A stretch of DNA of 64,000 nucleotides from Acinetobacter harbinensis (GTDB lineage: Bacteria; Pseudomonadota; Gammaproteobacteria; Pseudomonadales; Moraxellaceae). Position numbers and translations under genes: made by a program. This document shows positions 8,993 through 18,867 of this stretch, piece after piece (the stretch's first letter is position 1; each line of letters opens with the position of its first letter). Under the pieces are notes generated by a model, which searched no databases, had not been told where the DNA came from, and worked only from the letters and a program-made list of their open reading frames with translations. The DNA lies in assembly GCF_000816495.1 (NCBI RefSeq), contig NZ_JXBK01000001.1, positions 2,271,727 through 2,335,726 of the forward strand, read 5' to 3'.

Positions 8993-9337
8993 CTATTCAG
9001 ACAACCATTGATACTGTTTTAAGTTCACACGATCTGCATTAATCTGTACGCCTTCTGCCATCAATTTCAAACGCTGACTGTTGTCGCCTGCTTCATCAAC
9101 CTGACTTCGACTCATTTTACCTTGTGCGTTAATGACTCTGTGCCAAGGAATTTCAGTCAGAGTATCTAAGTGCTTTAAAACATACCCAACCAAACGTGCA
9201 TGTTTGGGCAAGCCGGCCAACTTGGCAATTTGTCCATAACTGGCCACTTTACCGTAGGGAATTAACGCCACCACCTGTAAGATTTGACAGGCCAGTTCAT
9301 CGCTGGGTTTAGAAACATGCACGGCAGGCTTTTGCAT
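8993..9337 (-). CDS. Alkyltransferase-like protein (ATL), MGMT family
   Basis: A 114-residue DNA-binding domain of the O6-alkylguanine-DNA alkyltransferase family. The active-site PCHR motif is replaced by PWHR (IPWHRVINAQGKMS, about residue 64), so the alkyl-accepting cysteine is a tryptophan. Proteins with this change (E. coli YbaZ, S. pombe Atl1) flip out alkylated guanines and hand them to nucleotide excision repair instead of repairing them directly. The helix-turn-helix part (GKVASYGQIAKLAG) is intact. The N-terminal MGMT domain is absent, as usual for ATLs. It lies downstream of the antiporter gene on the same strand. Confidence 0.88.
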   Translation of the reverse strand: MQKPAVHVSKPSDELACQILQVVALIPYGKVASYGQIAKLAGLPKHARLVGYVLKHLDTLTEIPWHRVINAQGKMSRSQVDEAGDNSQRLKLMAEGVQINADRVNLKQYQWLSE

Positions 9338-9470
9338 TTAATTTCTCCTTAGCTTAAGTGGTTTAGTCTAAGTGGATGTACGTATTCGCTCAGGTCAATA
9401 TAATCTATAAAAAACAGACGACTACCACTTACCAGACCGTATGCTACATCACCTTTAGTATTTAGCAAGA

Positions 9471-10970
9471 TTAGAAATTGTCTGGACTTTCCAAGCGTTT
9501 CACTACATGGACTTTCTCAGGATTATGCATTACCGCAACGCCATCTTCAGATTTTTGATCAATCAAAGCCTCAGGATTATAGACCGTAATGGTTTCTTGA
9601 CCGTTGACGTCCTCTCCCACAATATATTGAAAGCCTTTGCGGTTCATTTTATGACACATGCGTTGATACCAACCTTTAAAGCCTGTGGTTTGCTCATTTG
9701 GGTTGTAATAAAAAGCATTCATGACCGCAGGTAAACCCAGTCCACAGACCAAGCCGGACAGCAGCACCGAAATAAAAGTATAACCAATCAAAATACTGCT
9801 GTATTCACTCAGCTGCGGGATATTGGCCACGGCTAAAATCAATGCCAAAGAGATGCCACCGCGAACCCCGCCCCACGATAAAATCGCCAAACTACCGTTA
9901 TAACTGCGATTGCGAAAATTAGGAAAAAATGCAAACGAGAGGTAATTGGCGGCAAAGCGTGATGCATGCAGAATAAGAAAAGCAAAAATACCGCCTAAAA
10001 TTAAGCTGACACTTAAATCTAAAATAAACAGCTCTAGCCCAATCAAGGTAAATAGGAAAGAATTAATAATCCCTTCAACCGTGTGCCAAAAATGATTCAC
10101 TTCACGAATTTCACGTTCTTGTAAAATCTCTTTCCATTTATTTCCGACCACCAAACCGCCAATCACACAGGCAATAGGTGCAGATGCATGCGCAAACAAA
10201 GCCACCAAATAAGAACCACAAGCCAATAGTGCGGTAGTCAGAATTAAGGATTCCATTTCATGCTTACCGCGCAGTAATCTTAAAATTCCCAAGCCAAAGC
10301 CCCAACCAATAATGATGGCCACCACAATTTCATACAGCAATGTTTCTAAGGTACCGATAATGGTGAAATGTTCACCTTGTAACACGTTCAGTAAAGTCAT
10401 AAAGACCGCAATACACATGGCATCATTAAACAGTGATTCGCCTTCTAGCTTGACAATTAAATGATGCGGCGCACGCACTGAACTGAGTACCGATTTAATC
10501 CCGATGGGGTCAGTTGCGCCCAAGGCTGCGCCCAATAACAACAACACCAACAAATCGACATGCTTGCCAATCAGAAATTGATAACCATATAAAGTGACAC
10601 CAAAAAACACCGCACATAACACCAAGGCAATACTGGCCAAGATACTAATTGGCTTCCAGTGACTTTTTAAATCAGAGACTTTAAATTTTAAAGCGGAGGA
10701 CGTTAAGATAAAGCAGATTACGCCATTAATTAAAAAATCATAAAAATCAATGTGTCTTACCGCTTCTTCAATATTATGAATATTGATGGTAATAAACTGG
10801 TTGCCACTGAGTAAGCTTGCGCCCCATTGTAAAATAAAGACAAAAATGGCTGAAACAATGGGAACACCAATGGCCTGAGGAAAACCCAAAATACGCTTAT
10901 TAAAAATAGTGGTGGCAATAGACAGTGCGAAGATAACGGTCAGGATCTGAAGAAAAAAGAAATTTCCCAT
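9471..10970 (-). CDS. Na+/H+ antiporter, CPA1 (NhaP) family
   Basis: A 499-residue inner-membrane protein with about 12 hydrophobic segments and a hydrophilic C-terminal tail of roughly 85 residues. The CPA1 ion-binding region is visible as GAALGATDPIGIKSVL followed by VKLEGESLFNDAM. Such proteins exchange cytoplasmic Na+ (or K+) for H+ in pH and salt homeostasis. The start has GGAA 6 bases upstream. The atl gene begins 133 bases downstream on the same strand. Cation specificity cannot be read from the sequence. Confidence 0.9.
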   Translation of the reverse strand: MGNFFFLQILTVIFALSIATTIFNKRILGFPQAIGVPIVSAIFVFILQWGASLLSGNQFITINIHNIEEAVRHIDFYDFLINGVICFILTSSALKFKVSDLKSHWKPISILASIALVLCAVFFGVTLYGYQFLIGKHVDLLVLLLLGAALGATDPIGIKSVLSSVRAPHHLIVKLEGESLFNDAMCIAVFMTLLNVLQGEHFTIIGTLETLLYEIVVAIIIGWGFGLGILRLLRGKHEMESLILTTALLACGSYLVALFAHASAPIACVIGGLVVGNKWKEILQEREIREVNHFWHTVEGIINSFLFTLIGLELFILDLSVSLILGGIFAFLILHASRFAANYLSFAFFPNFRNRSYNGSLAILSWGGVRGGISLALILAVANIPQLSEYSSILIGYTFISVLLSGLVCGLGLPAVMNAFYYNPNEQTTGFKGWYQRMCHKMNRKGFQYIVGEDVNGQETITVYNPEALIDQKSEDGVAVMHNPEKVHVVKRLESPDNF

Positions 10971-11308
10971 GAATATTCCAATTTAAGCGGGTGCATAATA
11001 ATCAAGCAGAGCCATCTCACTATTTTCCGCTAAAATAGCCCATTAGACAGCACTTACTCATTGCGTCAGTGTACCGATTTTTGATTCAGCCAACAAAATA
11101 GTTAAGTTTTTTTACATATTTGTGCTCAGAATTGAAAATCGATGCACGAAATCCGACTGCAAAGCCTGTGATGTATTTTAAAATACTGAAACAAGCTGAT
11201 TTAGCATGTAGAACCTCTAAAACCTTTTTCGCTTCGTTATATAATTGAATATGTACTGACCCTATTGTGCGTCACACTCTCCCTTTTATTGTTAAGTTGA
11301 ATTTATCC
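10971..11308. other. Divergent intergenic region
   Basis: Region between the antiporter and the small membrane-anchored gene. It contains a perfect 14-bp palindrome GTATTTTAAAATAC at 11173-11186, which could be an operator or chance in AT-rich DNA. No convincing promoter was picked. Confidence 0.35.
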
Positions 11309-11866
11309 ATGCATCAAACAGTTAAAACCCTCTTTCGACTTTTTTTTGCCATGCTGATTTTTCTTATTACTTTGGCGTTGTTTATAAGTCTGTATGCAAA
11401 AGGCAAAGAAATTATAAATGCTGAACAGGCGTTTCAACAGGCGAAAATCGTTTCGCTAAAATCGAATCCACAGCAACAATTGGTATTGCTATCAAATAAT
11501 CAGGGTTCACAAAAGCTGATTTATATTCTACTGGCGCATAATGGCTATGTGGCCAAAGTGCGCTGCGAGCATTATTTAACCGATATTTGTACCGATGCCT
11601 ATAACGACTCGCATACTCGTCAAATTCAAGACGTTGATTTATTAACAGTTAACCAGCATAGCTATATTCAAAAGGTAAACTATCAAGATAGTCTGACGCA
11701 ACAGCAGCAACAATGGTCTTATGTCAAAGCACAAATTCGAGATTTTTATCAAGCGGATATTTTAACGCTGAAGTATATTGTGTTTAGCATATTGCTGTTT
11801 GCATTGGCAGCACTTTATGTGTGTATTCGAATTATTAAAAACTTTAAAACATTCTTAACACGTTAA
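11309..11866 (+). CDS. Hypothetical membrane-anchored protein with two terminal helices
   Basis: I do not recognise a family. From ATG 11309 the product has 185 residues: an N-terminal membrane helix (about 7-30), a soluble Gln-rich stretch of about 115 residues with two cysteines (VRCEHYLTDICTD), and a second membrane helix near 153-175. The loop is probably periplasmic and the cysteines could pair there. A GTG at 11267 in the same frame would add 14 residues. Neither start has a strong ribosome-binding site. It ends at a bidirectional terminator. Confidence 0.6.
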   Translation: MHQTVKTLFRLFFAMLIFLITLALFISLYAKGKEIINAEQAFQQAKIVSLKSNPQQQLVLLSNNQGSQKLIYILLAHNGYVAKVRCEHYLTDICTDAYNDSHTRQIQDVDLLTVNQHSYIQKVNYQDSLTQQQQQWSYVKAQIRDFYQADILTLKYIVFSILLFALAALYVCIRIIKNFKTFLTR

Positions 11867-11875
11867 AACGAAGAT

Positions 11876-11905
11876 AAAAAAAGAGGATATTTCATCCTCT
11901 TTTTG
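11876..11905. terminator. Bidirectional intrinsic terminator
   Basis: AAGAGGAT pairs with ATCCTCTT around ATTTC, with A-runs before and T-runs after. It serves the small membrane gene and the convergent metallopeptidase gene. Confidence 0.88.
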
Positions 11906-11908
11906 GGC

Positions 11909-12814
11909 TTAGATGGCTTGATTAAAAGTATCGCAATCACTGATATTGCCTGATTTCAAACCGGTTTGAAACCATTGCATGCGCTGCTGACTGGTGCCAT
12001 GGGTGAAACTATCCGGCACCACTTGTCCGGTGGCACGTTTTTGCAAATAATCGTCACCAATTTTTTGCGCAGCATCCATGGCTTCTTCAATATCACCTTG
12101 CTCTAAGAACTGGGTGCGTTGTTGGGTGCGATTGGCCCAAATTCCGGCAAAGCAATCGGCTTGTAATTCCTGACGTACAGACAGTTGATTGCTTTGTACT
12201 TCATTGGCTTGACTACGCGCTTTTTGCACTTGCTCAGAAATACCCAATAATGTTTGTAGATGATGTCCCACTTCATGCGCCACCACATAAGCCTGCGCAA
12301 AATCACCCGCTTGATCACGGCGTGCTAATTCTGTGGTATTTTTCTCACCTGAAATACCCATTTGCTGGTGCATCAATTTAAAGAAACTGGTATCGATATA
12401 AACTTTTTGATCCGTAGGACAATAAAAAGGCCCCATCGCAGATTGCGCTGTACCACAGCCTGAATTTACCACGCCACTAAACAGCACCAATTTAGGTGGC
12501 ACATATTGACTGTTTAATTGCTGTTGAAAGACTTGTGTCCACGTATCCTCGGTATCCGCCAATACGGTCCCGACAAAATCCATCGCCTCTTGCTGTTCTG
12601 CGGTGGGATGATCTAACCCTTGAGTTTCTGCCACTTGCGATTGCGAGGTCACTTGTTTGGTGGCTTGATAAGCTTGCTGCGGATCAACACCAAAAAACTT
12701 CCATGCCACAAATGCCACCACCAAACCTAAAATACTAATACCACCTGCTTTAGCCCCACCGCCACCACGGCGATCCTCTACATTTGTACTAACACGACGT
12801 CCTTTCCAGCGCAT
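11909..12814 (-). CDS. KPN_02809-type (YpfJ-like) neutral zinc metallopeptidase
   Basis: A 301-residue protein with the family layout: short basic Gly-rich N-terminus (RRGGGGAKAGG), one membrane helix (about 28-45), and a soluble domain with the zinc-binding motif HEVGHH (AYVVAHEVGHHLQTLLG) plus the downstream acidic segment ELQADCFAGIWAN that would supply the third ligand. Two cysteines flank a GCGTAQSAMGPFYCP segment. Members are putative membrane-anchored metallopeptidases; the physiological substrate is unknown. The DUF808 gene lies upstream on the same strand. Confidence 0.9.
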   Translation of the reverse strand: MRWKGRRVSTNVEDRRGGGGAKAGGISILGLVVAFVAWKFFGVDPQQAYQATKQVTSQSQVAETQGLDHPTAEQQEAMDFVGTVLADTEDTWTQVFQQQLNSQYVPPKLVLFSGVVNSGCGTAQSAMGPFYCPTDQKVYIDTSFFKLMHQQMGISGEKNTTELARRDQAGDFAQAYVVAHEVGHHLQTLLGISEQVQKARSQANEVQSNQLSVRQELQADCFAGIWANRTQQRTQFLEQGDIEEAMDAAQKIGDDYLQKRATGQVVPDSFTHGTSQQRMQWFQTGLKSGNISDCDTFNQAI

Positions 12815-12859
12815 AGGGATATTCCTCTTCTATCTTATTGATCTGTTGTTATCACTTTT

Positions 12860-13786
12860 TTAGACCGATTTTGATTTTGGCCAAAACTTTTTAATGATCT
12901 GAACCAATCCCAACACCAGTAAGCCCGCCACGAAACCTAAAACAAAGTTAATTAAAGTAGGAGTCAACGGTCCGATAATATTACCAATGCTGGGAATATG
13001 CTCAATATGATCCACCGATTCTGCGGTTAAATGGTGTAATAACGGTACAGCATGATTGATAATCCCGCCGCCGACCAAGAACATGGCAATGGTACCGACG
13101 ATGGTTAATGTCTTCATCAATTTCGGTGCAAAAGCCAGTAAACCGCGGCCTAGGCTTTGTTTAAAATTAGAGGCTTGTTGCGTTAAATACAATCCTAAAT
13201 CATCAATTTTCACAATCATCGCGACAAAACCATACACACCGACCGTCATGACCACGGCAATAATGGACAGCACCAAAACTTTACCAAGAAAAGTCGCGGT
13301 GGCCACCGTACCCAATGAAATCACCACAATTTCAGCCGATAAGATAAAGTCAGTCCGAATTGCACCTTTAATTTTATCTTTTTCAAATGCGGCCAAATCA
13401 GTTTCTATATGGGTTAATTCTGCCGCAGCTTCTTGTTCGTTGTGGGCTTTTTTATGCTGCAAACTGTGTAGTACTTTTTCCACACCTTCATAACAGAGAA
13501 ATAAACCGCCCAGCATTAACAAAGGATTAATCAACCATGGAGCCACTAGACTAATCACCAAAGCCAACGGCACTAAAATTAATTTATTAATAAAAGAGCC
13601 TTTAGCCACGCTCCATACCACGGGAATTTCACGTTCAGAGCGAACGCCACTCACTTGCTGTGCGTTAAGTGCTAAATCATCCCCCAAAACACCCGCAGTT
13701 TTTTTAGCAGCAACTTTACTCATCACCGCAACGTCATCTAATACGGTGGCAATGTCATCTAATAATATTAATAAGCTACTGGCCAT
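12860..13786 (-). CDS. DUF808 (YedI-like) family membrane protein
   Basis: A 308-residue protein starting [20 protein letters not shown], the standard opening of DUF808, with about five or six membrane segments after a soluble N-terminal region ([77 protein letters not shown]). Function is unknown; it is predicted to sit in the inner membrane. ATG 13786 is preferred over an in-frame upstream start at 13828 because AGAG precedes it and the family begins there. It is followed by the metallopeptidase gene on the same strand. Confidence 0.88.
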   Translation of the reverse strand: MASSLLILLDDIATVLDDVAVMSKVAAKKTAGVLGDDLALNAQQVSGVRSEREIPVVWSVAKGSFINKLILVPLALVISLVAPWLINPLLMLGGLFLCYEGVEKVLHSLQHKKAHNEQEAAAELTHIETDLAAFEKDKIKGAIRTDFILSAEIVVISLGTVATATFLGKVLVLSIIAVVMTVGVYGFVAMIVKIDDLGLYLTQQASNFKQSLGRGLLAFAPKLMKTLTIVGTIAMFLVGGGIINHAVPLLHHLTAESVDHIEHIPSIGNIIGPLTPTLINFVLGFVAGLLVLGLVQIIKKFWPKSKSV

Positions 13787-13896
13787 TGTTTTTATCTCTA
13801 CGCTGTCTATAAGGCATAATAAATACAAATAGTTAAAAAAACTGTAGCAACTTCATTAAATTTTTATCGTTTTTTAAGTTTCTGTTTTTATAGCGT

Positions 13897-13926
13897 CTGA
13901 CATTAAAAAACATTATGCCGTACAAT
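13897..13926 (+). promoter_or_regulatory. trpS promoter
   Basis: CTGACA and TACAAT are separated by 18 bases and lie about 55 bases before the trpS ATG. Confidence 0.6.
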
Positions 13927-13981
13927 ATATTCATTCATCAGTATATCAATGTAGTGCTAACGACTTTGGAATAAAAAGACC

Positions 13982-14995
13982 ATGAGCAATCAAGACAATC
14001 GTCCTGTTATTTTGACTGGCGACCGCCCCACCGGCCAACTCCATTTAGGTCATTTCGTAGGTTCTTTACGCTCACGTGTTGGCTTACAAGATTCTCATCA
14101 CCAGCATCTTTTGCTGGCTGATGCACAGGCCTTAACCGACAACGCAGATAATTTTGAGAAAGTACGTCGCAATATTATTGAAGTGGCGACCGACTATTTA
14201 GCCGTCGGTATTGACCCAAGTAAAACCACCATTTGTGTGCAGTCCTGTTTACCTGCACTCAATGAACTGACCATGTTGTATTTAAACTTTGTTACGGTGT
14301 CTCGTTTAGAGCGCAATCCGACCATTAAAGCTGAAATTCAGCTCCGTGGTTTTGAGCGTGATATTCCAGCAGGTTTTCTATGCTATCCCGTGGCGCAAGC
14401 GGCCGACATTACTGCTTTTAAAGCCACAGTCGTACCAGTGGGTGACGATCAGATTCCGATGATTGAACAGACCAATGAAATTGTGCGTCGTTTAAATCGT
14501 CAAATTGGGCGCGAATTACTGCCTGAATGTAAAGCATTGCTATCTAATATGAGCCGTTTACCGGGTTTTGATGGCAAAGCCAAAATGTCGAAATCTTTAG
14601 GCAACACCATTGTGTTGGATGCTTCAGATAAAGACATTAAAAAAGCCGTAAATGCCATGTATACCGATCCGAATCATTTGCGTATTGAAGATCCAGGTCA
14701 GGTGGAAGGCAATATTGTCTTTACCTATTTGGATGCATTTGATCCCAATAAAGATGAACTGGCGGAACTGAAAGCGCATTATCAACGCGGTGGTTTAGGT
14801 GATGGTACCGTTAAAAAACGTCTAGAAGGTATTTTAAAAGAATTAATTAGCCCGATTCGTGAGCGTCGTCACGAACTTGCTAAAGATCCAGATTATATTA
14901 TGGATATTTTAAAAACTGGTACAGATAAATGTCGCGATATTACCCAACAAACCCTAGATGAAGTAAAGTCAGGCTTAGGTGTTTTCCACTTCTAA
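13982..14995 (+). CDS. trpS: Tryptophan--tRNA ligase
   Basis: A class I aminoacyl-tRNA synthetase of 337 residues that charges tRNA-Trp. The HIGH-type motif is HLGH at residues 21-24 and the KMSKS loop is intact at 201-205 (AKMSKSLGN). The rest matches the bacterial TrpS fold, with dimer-interface and anticodon-binding helices at the C-terminus. It stands alone between a divergent DUF808 gene and an Aar-like small RNA. A perfect inverted repeat follows its stop codon. Confidence 0.96.
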   Translation: MSNQDNRPVILTGDRPTGQLHLGHFVGSLRSRVGLQDSHHQHLLLADAQALTDNADNFEKVRRNIIEVATDYLAVGIDPSKTTICVQSCLPALNELTMLYLNFVTVSRLERNPTIKAEIQLRGFERDIPAGFLCYPVAQAADITAFKATVVPVGDDQIPMIEQTNEIVRRLNRQIGRELLPECKALLSNMSRLPGFDGKAKMSKSLGNTIVLDASDKDIKKAVNAMYTDPNHLRIEDPGQVEGNIVFTYLDAFDPNKDELAELKAHYQRGGLGDGTVKKRLEGILKELISPIRERRHELAKDPDYIMDILKTGTDKCRDITQQTLDEVKSGLGVFHF

Positions 14996-15006
14996 GCACC
15001 AACCTA

Positions 15007-15040
15007 CATTACAGTCCTTTTTTCATGAAGGACTGTAATG
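15007..15040 (+). repeat. Perfect 13-bp inverted repeat after trpS
   Basis: CATTACAGTCCTT pairs perfectly with AAGGACTGTAATG around an 8-base loop. No T-run follows, so it is not a canonical terminator; it may protect the trpS mRNA 3' end or mark a processing site. Confidence 0.7.
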
Positions 15041-15076
15041 ACACAATAGTGTGATTCAAGTCACGATAATCATGAA

Positions 15077-15254
15077 AAGTTAACGTTAATTAACACAAAA
15101 TAACCAAAAGCATCATGAAATAGTCCGCTATTTCTCTTAATATCATCTCAGTGCTTAGATCTCAACAGAGTTCTAACATTCTCCTTAACCGAACCTGTGT
15201 AAACAGACTTCGTTGTTATACGCAATGATCACCCCAATCATTGCGTATTTTTTT
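15077..15254 (+). ncRNA. aar: Aar-like small regulatory RNA (putative)
   Basis: The gap after trpS ends in a strong stand-alone intrinsic terminator: ATACGCAATGAT (15218-15229) paired with ATCATTGCGTAT (15237-15248) and a seven-T run. A GATAAT at 15065-15070 would start transcription near 15077, giving an RNA of about 178 nt. In Acinetobacter baylyi an Hfq-dependent sRNA of about 180 nt, Aar, linked to amino acid metabolism, is known immediately downstream of trpS; position, size and terminator all fit. There the next gene is sucD, here a Wzi-like gene. Start and identity are inferred; no alignment was possible, and the -35 is weak. Confidence 0.65.
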
Positions 15255-15324
15255 GCCCTTAATTTTATCAATACGTTCTTTAAAATTAATCAAAATATAG
15301 ACTTGAAAATATATTTGAAGCTAT

Positions 15325-15352
15325 AAAAAATCCCAAGTTAATGGGATTTTTT
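15325..15352. terminator. Bidirectional intrinsic terminator
   Basis: AAAAAATCCCA pairs with TGGGATTTTTT around AGTTAA. It is best placed to end the minus-strand wzi-like gene and would also back up the sRNA terminator. Confidence 0.85.
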
Positions 15353-15363
15353 ATAGTGCTGAA

Positions 15364-16806
15364 TTAATAGCTAAACAGCTTTTTATCAAGTGGGAATTCA
15401 ATGCCCATTGAAGCGCCGCCATCATTGCCTTTGACATCAGAATCACTAAGCCACGCATTGATTTTTAAAGGAATATCCGGTCTTAAATAATGTGACCAAG
15501 TCAAGTCTATCGCTTTAATTTCATCTTTTTCTGGGAATGCTTTATTGCTTGAGCGCCCCGACTGATTTACTTTGGCCAATAATAGTCGACCATTTAAGCG
15601 ATTCATCGGATCAATGCGAATATCTCCTCCAACGGAATACATTTGCCCATCACCGCCCATCGCATGACCCAGTGGAAAACCATGTTGGTAATAACCATCC
15701 GTATAAACAGAGTGGTTATAAGAAATACCACGCACTTCACCATTGGTACGCGTATCGGCCCATTCGGTATAAAGCTGATAAGGCATATTTTTAAAGCTAG
15801 ATGAGTAATCTAGACCAGCAAGATACATTTTCTTCGAGGGTAGACCTCCAGCTTCATCTTCACCGACATATTGCCCATAAAGGCTAAATGGAACTGAAGT
15901 TAACGATTGTAAGTTTAGCCGCGCATCAAATCCTGCAATTTGATTGGATGGATTCTCAGTATCCCCATAGACATTATCATTTCCAATGATAGCATCCCAT
16001 AAAGAGTCCCAGTTTTGTGAACGCCCCTCACCGCCCCATTGAATGGCCCGTGATGCGCCTAATTCGAAATAAGGTAATGGTTGAGCGGTAACACGTAAAC
16101 CGATTAATTTCGCATCTGGTACCGCGCTATAGTGGTCTAATTGACCTGCAAAGGCTTGATATTGCCAAGCACCAATCCAAGACAACCATGGCGTTTCAAA
16201 GGCTTTTTGTTCAGCGCGTTGAGCAGTCAGTCCATATACCGGACGACTTGCATCGCCGCGGATTAAGCTACCGTCATGTCCGGGTCCCCAATAGGTTGGA
16301 ATCTGCCCAGCAATCAGCCATTGGTTCCACAATTTTCCGGCAATATATGACCCCTCAACATTCACATCTTGATCATTATCAATTTGAGGATCTTTTTCGG
16401 CATTGACTCGGATTTTGGCATCCCAGTTTTCATTGCCGGCATTTAATTCTAAAGCCGCTTGAAATTTAGATTTTTGTTTATCTGCAAAAGCTTGTGGAAT
16501 ATTTTTTTGATCCGATTCTGCATAAAGACCCGCTTTGAGCATCGCATTATCGGCTTTAACCGCTGCTTGTACTGAATCAATCACCTGCTGTTGTGTGCTG
16601 TTTGAGACATCGGCTGCCGCAAGCGCACGTTGGATTTCATCTCCACTCATCGGCCAAGTCGAGGTACTAATTTGAATCACCCCTTGTTGATTCAACCAAT
16701 TTAAATCCGTTCTTAAACTTTCATCATTTAAGACTAGGCCTTGAGCAAAAACAGTAGAAGATGCGCTGATCAGTAACGCTATAAAAAGGGGCTTTTTTAG
16801 AAACAT
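15364..16806 (-). CDS. Capsule assembly Wzi family outer-membrane protein
   Basis: A 480-residue protein with a signal peptide (FLKKPLFIALLISASSTVFA, cleavage after about residue 21), then a helical region to about 110 and alternating amphipathic strands ending in aromatic SY, as in a beta-barrel. The segment WGPGHDGSLIRGDASRPVYGL resembles the conserved stretch of Wzi, the lectin-like outer-membrane protein that helps attach capsule. No capsule genes are adjacent, so a role in capsule attachment is only a family inference; an uncharacterised barrel is the alternative. Confidence 0.75.
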   Translation of the reverse strand: MFLKKPLFIALLISASSTVFAQGLVLNDESLRTDLNWLNQQGVIQISTSTWPMSGDEIQRALAAADVSNSTQQQVIDSVQAAVKADNAMLKAGLYAESDQKNIPQAFADKQKSKFQAALELNAGNENWDAKIRVNAEKDPQIDNDQDVNVEGSYIAGKLWNQWLIAGQIPTYWGPGHDGSLIRGDASRPVYGLTAQRAEQKAFETPWLSWIGAWQYQAFAGQLDHYSAVPDAKLIGLRVTAQPLPYFELGASRAIQWGGEGRSQNWDSLWDAIIGNDNVYGDTENPSNQIAGFDARLNLQSLTSVPFSLYGQYVGEDEAGGLPSKKMYLAGLDYSSSFKNMPYQLYTEWADTRTNGEVRGISYNHSVYTDGYYQHGFPLGHAMGGDGQMYSVGGDIRIDPMNRLNGRLLLAKVNQSGRSSNKAFPEKDEIKAIDLTWSHYLRPDIPLKINAWLSDSDVKGNDGGASMGIEFPLDKKLFSY

Positions 16807-16904
16807 TTTCTTTGCATTCTCAAGACTTGATTATGCCCTTACCTTATTTTCTTTGCGGTCTTTTTGCAATGATTAAACCTTAGCGATGTTGTAATTATCC
16901 AATA

Positions 16905-16930
16905 AAAAACCCGCTCTTAAGCGGATTTTT
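16905..16930 (-). terminator. Intrinsic terminator after lysS
   Basis: CCGCT/AGCGG stem with CTTA loop, flanked by AAAAAAC and GATTTTTT, so it can act on the minus strand downstream of lysS. Confidence 0.8.
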
Positions 16931-16946
16931 TGGTATAAATTTAAGT

Positions 16947-18473
16947 TTAGTCTTTACGGCGCATATGCGGGAATAAGATCACATCACGGATACTGGCAGC
17001 ATCAGCAAATAACATCACCAAACGATCAATACCAATCCCTTGACCTGCCGTTGGCGGTAGACCGTATTCTAATGCTTCAATAAAGTCTGCGTCATAATGC
17101 ATTGCTTCATCATCACCGGCATCTTTTTCTGCCACTTGTGCTTGGAAACGTTCAGCTTGGTCAATTGGATCATTTAACTCTGAGAAACCATTGGCCAATT
17201 CACGTCCACCAATAAAGAACTCAAAACGATCGGTAATGTGTGGATTACGATCATTACGACGCGCAAGTGGTGAGGTTTCAGCTGGATATTCAGTGATAAA
17301 CGTCGGTTGACGTAGTTTGGTTTCTACCGTTTCTTCAAACACGATGGTTTGCAGTTTACCTAAGCCAAAAGCCGGCTTCACTTTCTGTTTTAATTCGTCT
17401 TGGGCAAACTGGGCCAAGAATTCACGATCAGCCACATTTTCTGCTGTGAGCTGTGGATTATGTTCTAAAATCGCATCTACCATGGAGATTTTCTTAAATG
17501 GCCCTTTGAAGCTAAACACTTCGCCTTGATACGGCACATCGGTTGACCCCAAAATATCTATGGCTAATTTTTCCAGCATATTTTCAGTCAAGGCCATCAA
17601 ATCTTTGTAATCGGCATAAGCTTGATAGAATTCAATCATGGTGAATTCAGGATTATGACGGGTGGACACACCTTCATTACGGAAGTTACGGTTAATTTCA
17701 AATACGCGTTCAAAACCACCCACCACCAAACGTTTTAAATACAGCTCTGGTGCAACACGCAAGAATAATGGCATATCTAAAGCATTGTGATGCGTCTCAA
17801 ATGGACGCGCAGATGCGCCACCCGGAATGACGTGCATCATCGGGGTTTCTACTTCCATAAAGCGTTCATTGGCTAAATAGCTACGCATACCTGAAACCAC
17901 TTGCGCGCGAATTTCAAAGGTTTTACGTGTTTCATCATTGACCATTAAGTCCAGATAACGCTTGCGATACTTCATTTCGGTATCGTTTAAGCCATGGAAC
18001 TTATCCGGAAGTGGACGAAGCGATTTGGTTAAAAGCTCAAAATATTCGATATGTACATAGAGGTCACCTTTGCCTGAACGGCCAATATAGCCTTCAACAG
18101 CAATAATATCGCCCAAGTCTAAACCTTTAATGCTCGCAAGCACTTCAGGGTCTAATTCTTTACGCGCAACATACAGTTGAATACGGCCAGTCATGTCTTG
18201 AATGACGATGAAGGAACCGCGGTTCAACATGACTCGGCCAGCAATTTTAACCTGCACGCGCTCGCCTGCTTCAATCTGTTCTTTAGATTGATCGGCAAAT
18301 TGTTGTTGTAAGTCTTGCGCATAATGTTCGCGTTTAAAAGTATTTGGCCAAGGGCTGGTGCCCTTTTCCTTCGCATGTTCTTCTATATGCTTTAACTTGG
18401 CATGACGCTGTGCAATTAAATCGTTTTCGGAAATCGGTTGTTCAGAAGTCGATTGAGCGTTATGTTGCGTCAT
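16947..18473 (-). CDS. lysS: Lysine--tRNA ligase (class II)
   Basis: A 508-residue class II synthetase charging tRNA-Lys. An N-terminal helix precedes the OB-fold anticodon-binding domain (about 65-180, with [24 protein letters not shown]), then the catalytic core with motif 2 ([26 protein letters not shown]) and motif 3 ([18 protein letters not shown]). ATG 18473 with GAGG 7 bases upstream gives the usual length; the open frame runs 30 codons further without family character. Expressed alone. Confidence 0.97.
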   Translation of the reverse strand: MTQHNAQSTSEQPISENDLIAQRHAKLKHIEEHAKEKGTSPWPNTFKREHYAQDLQQQFADQSKEQIEAGERVQVKIAGRVMLNRGSFIVIQDMTGRIQLYVARKELDPEVLASIKGLDLGDIIAVEGYIGRSGKGDLYVHIEYFELLTKSLRPLPDKFHGLNDTEMKYRKRYLDLMVNDETRKTFEIRAQVVSGMRSYLANERFMEVETPMMHVIPGGASARPFETHHNALDMPLFLRVAPELYLKRLVVGGFERVFEINRNFRNEGVSTRHNPEFTMIEFYQAYADYKDLMALTENMLEKLAIDILGSTDVPYQGEVFSFKGPFKKISMVDAILEHNPQLTAENVADREFLAQFAQDELKQKVKPAFGLGKLQTIVFEETVETKLRQPTFITEYPAETSPLARRNDRNPHITDRFEFFIGGRELANGFSELNDPIDQAERFQAQVAEKDAGDDEAMHYDADFIEALEYGLPPTAGQGIGIDRLVMLFADAASIRDVILFPHMRRKD

Positions 18474-18867
18474 CTCTGCCTCAAATATAAGTAAAAAACG
18501 GAAGTGACATAGCATAGCAGATTTAGCAAAAATGTCGCATGCATTATTGCCAAACAAAAACATTGATTTGGCGCACGCTTAGGCGATAACGGCTTAAATC
18601 ACGATACACTTTTCAAGCATTTTTAAACTGTTCTAAAAACCAAGCCCCTTTCTAGATACCGCCCAGCATTTTTTATTTTCAGTTTTGATAATCAGAAATA
18701 ACTTAAAAAGACACTGTATCGTTGTTTTCAACCCTTGCCGTTAGACCAAAAGCTAACTTCTATCTTTGTGCGGCAAGCCTATACTGAATACAGTAAAAAT
18801 ACAGCAAAATACCTCTACTGAGCTTTTTTAGATCTGTGTAAACCAAGACGGCGTGGACGATATATCA
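18474..18867. other. Divergent intergenic region lysS / yqiA-like
   Basis: About 390 bases with no gene, RNA or clear hairpin recognised. It must hold both divergent promoters; no candidate was convincing. Confidence 0.4.

Noticed and set aside
13056..13493. 145-codon plus-strand open frame
   Set aside because: Antisense to the DUF808 gene, with the reversed pattern of its membrane helices.
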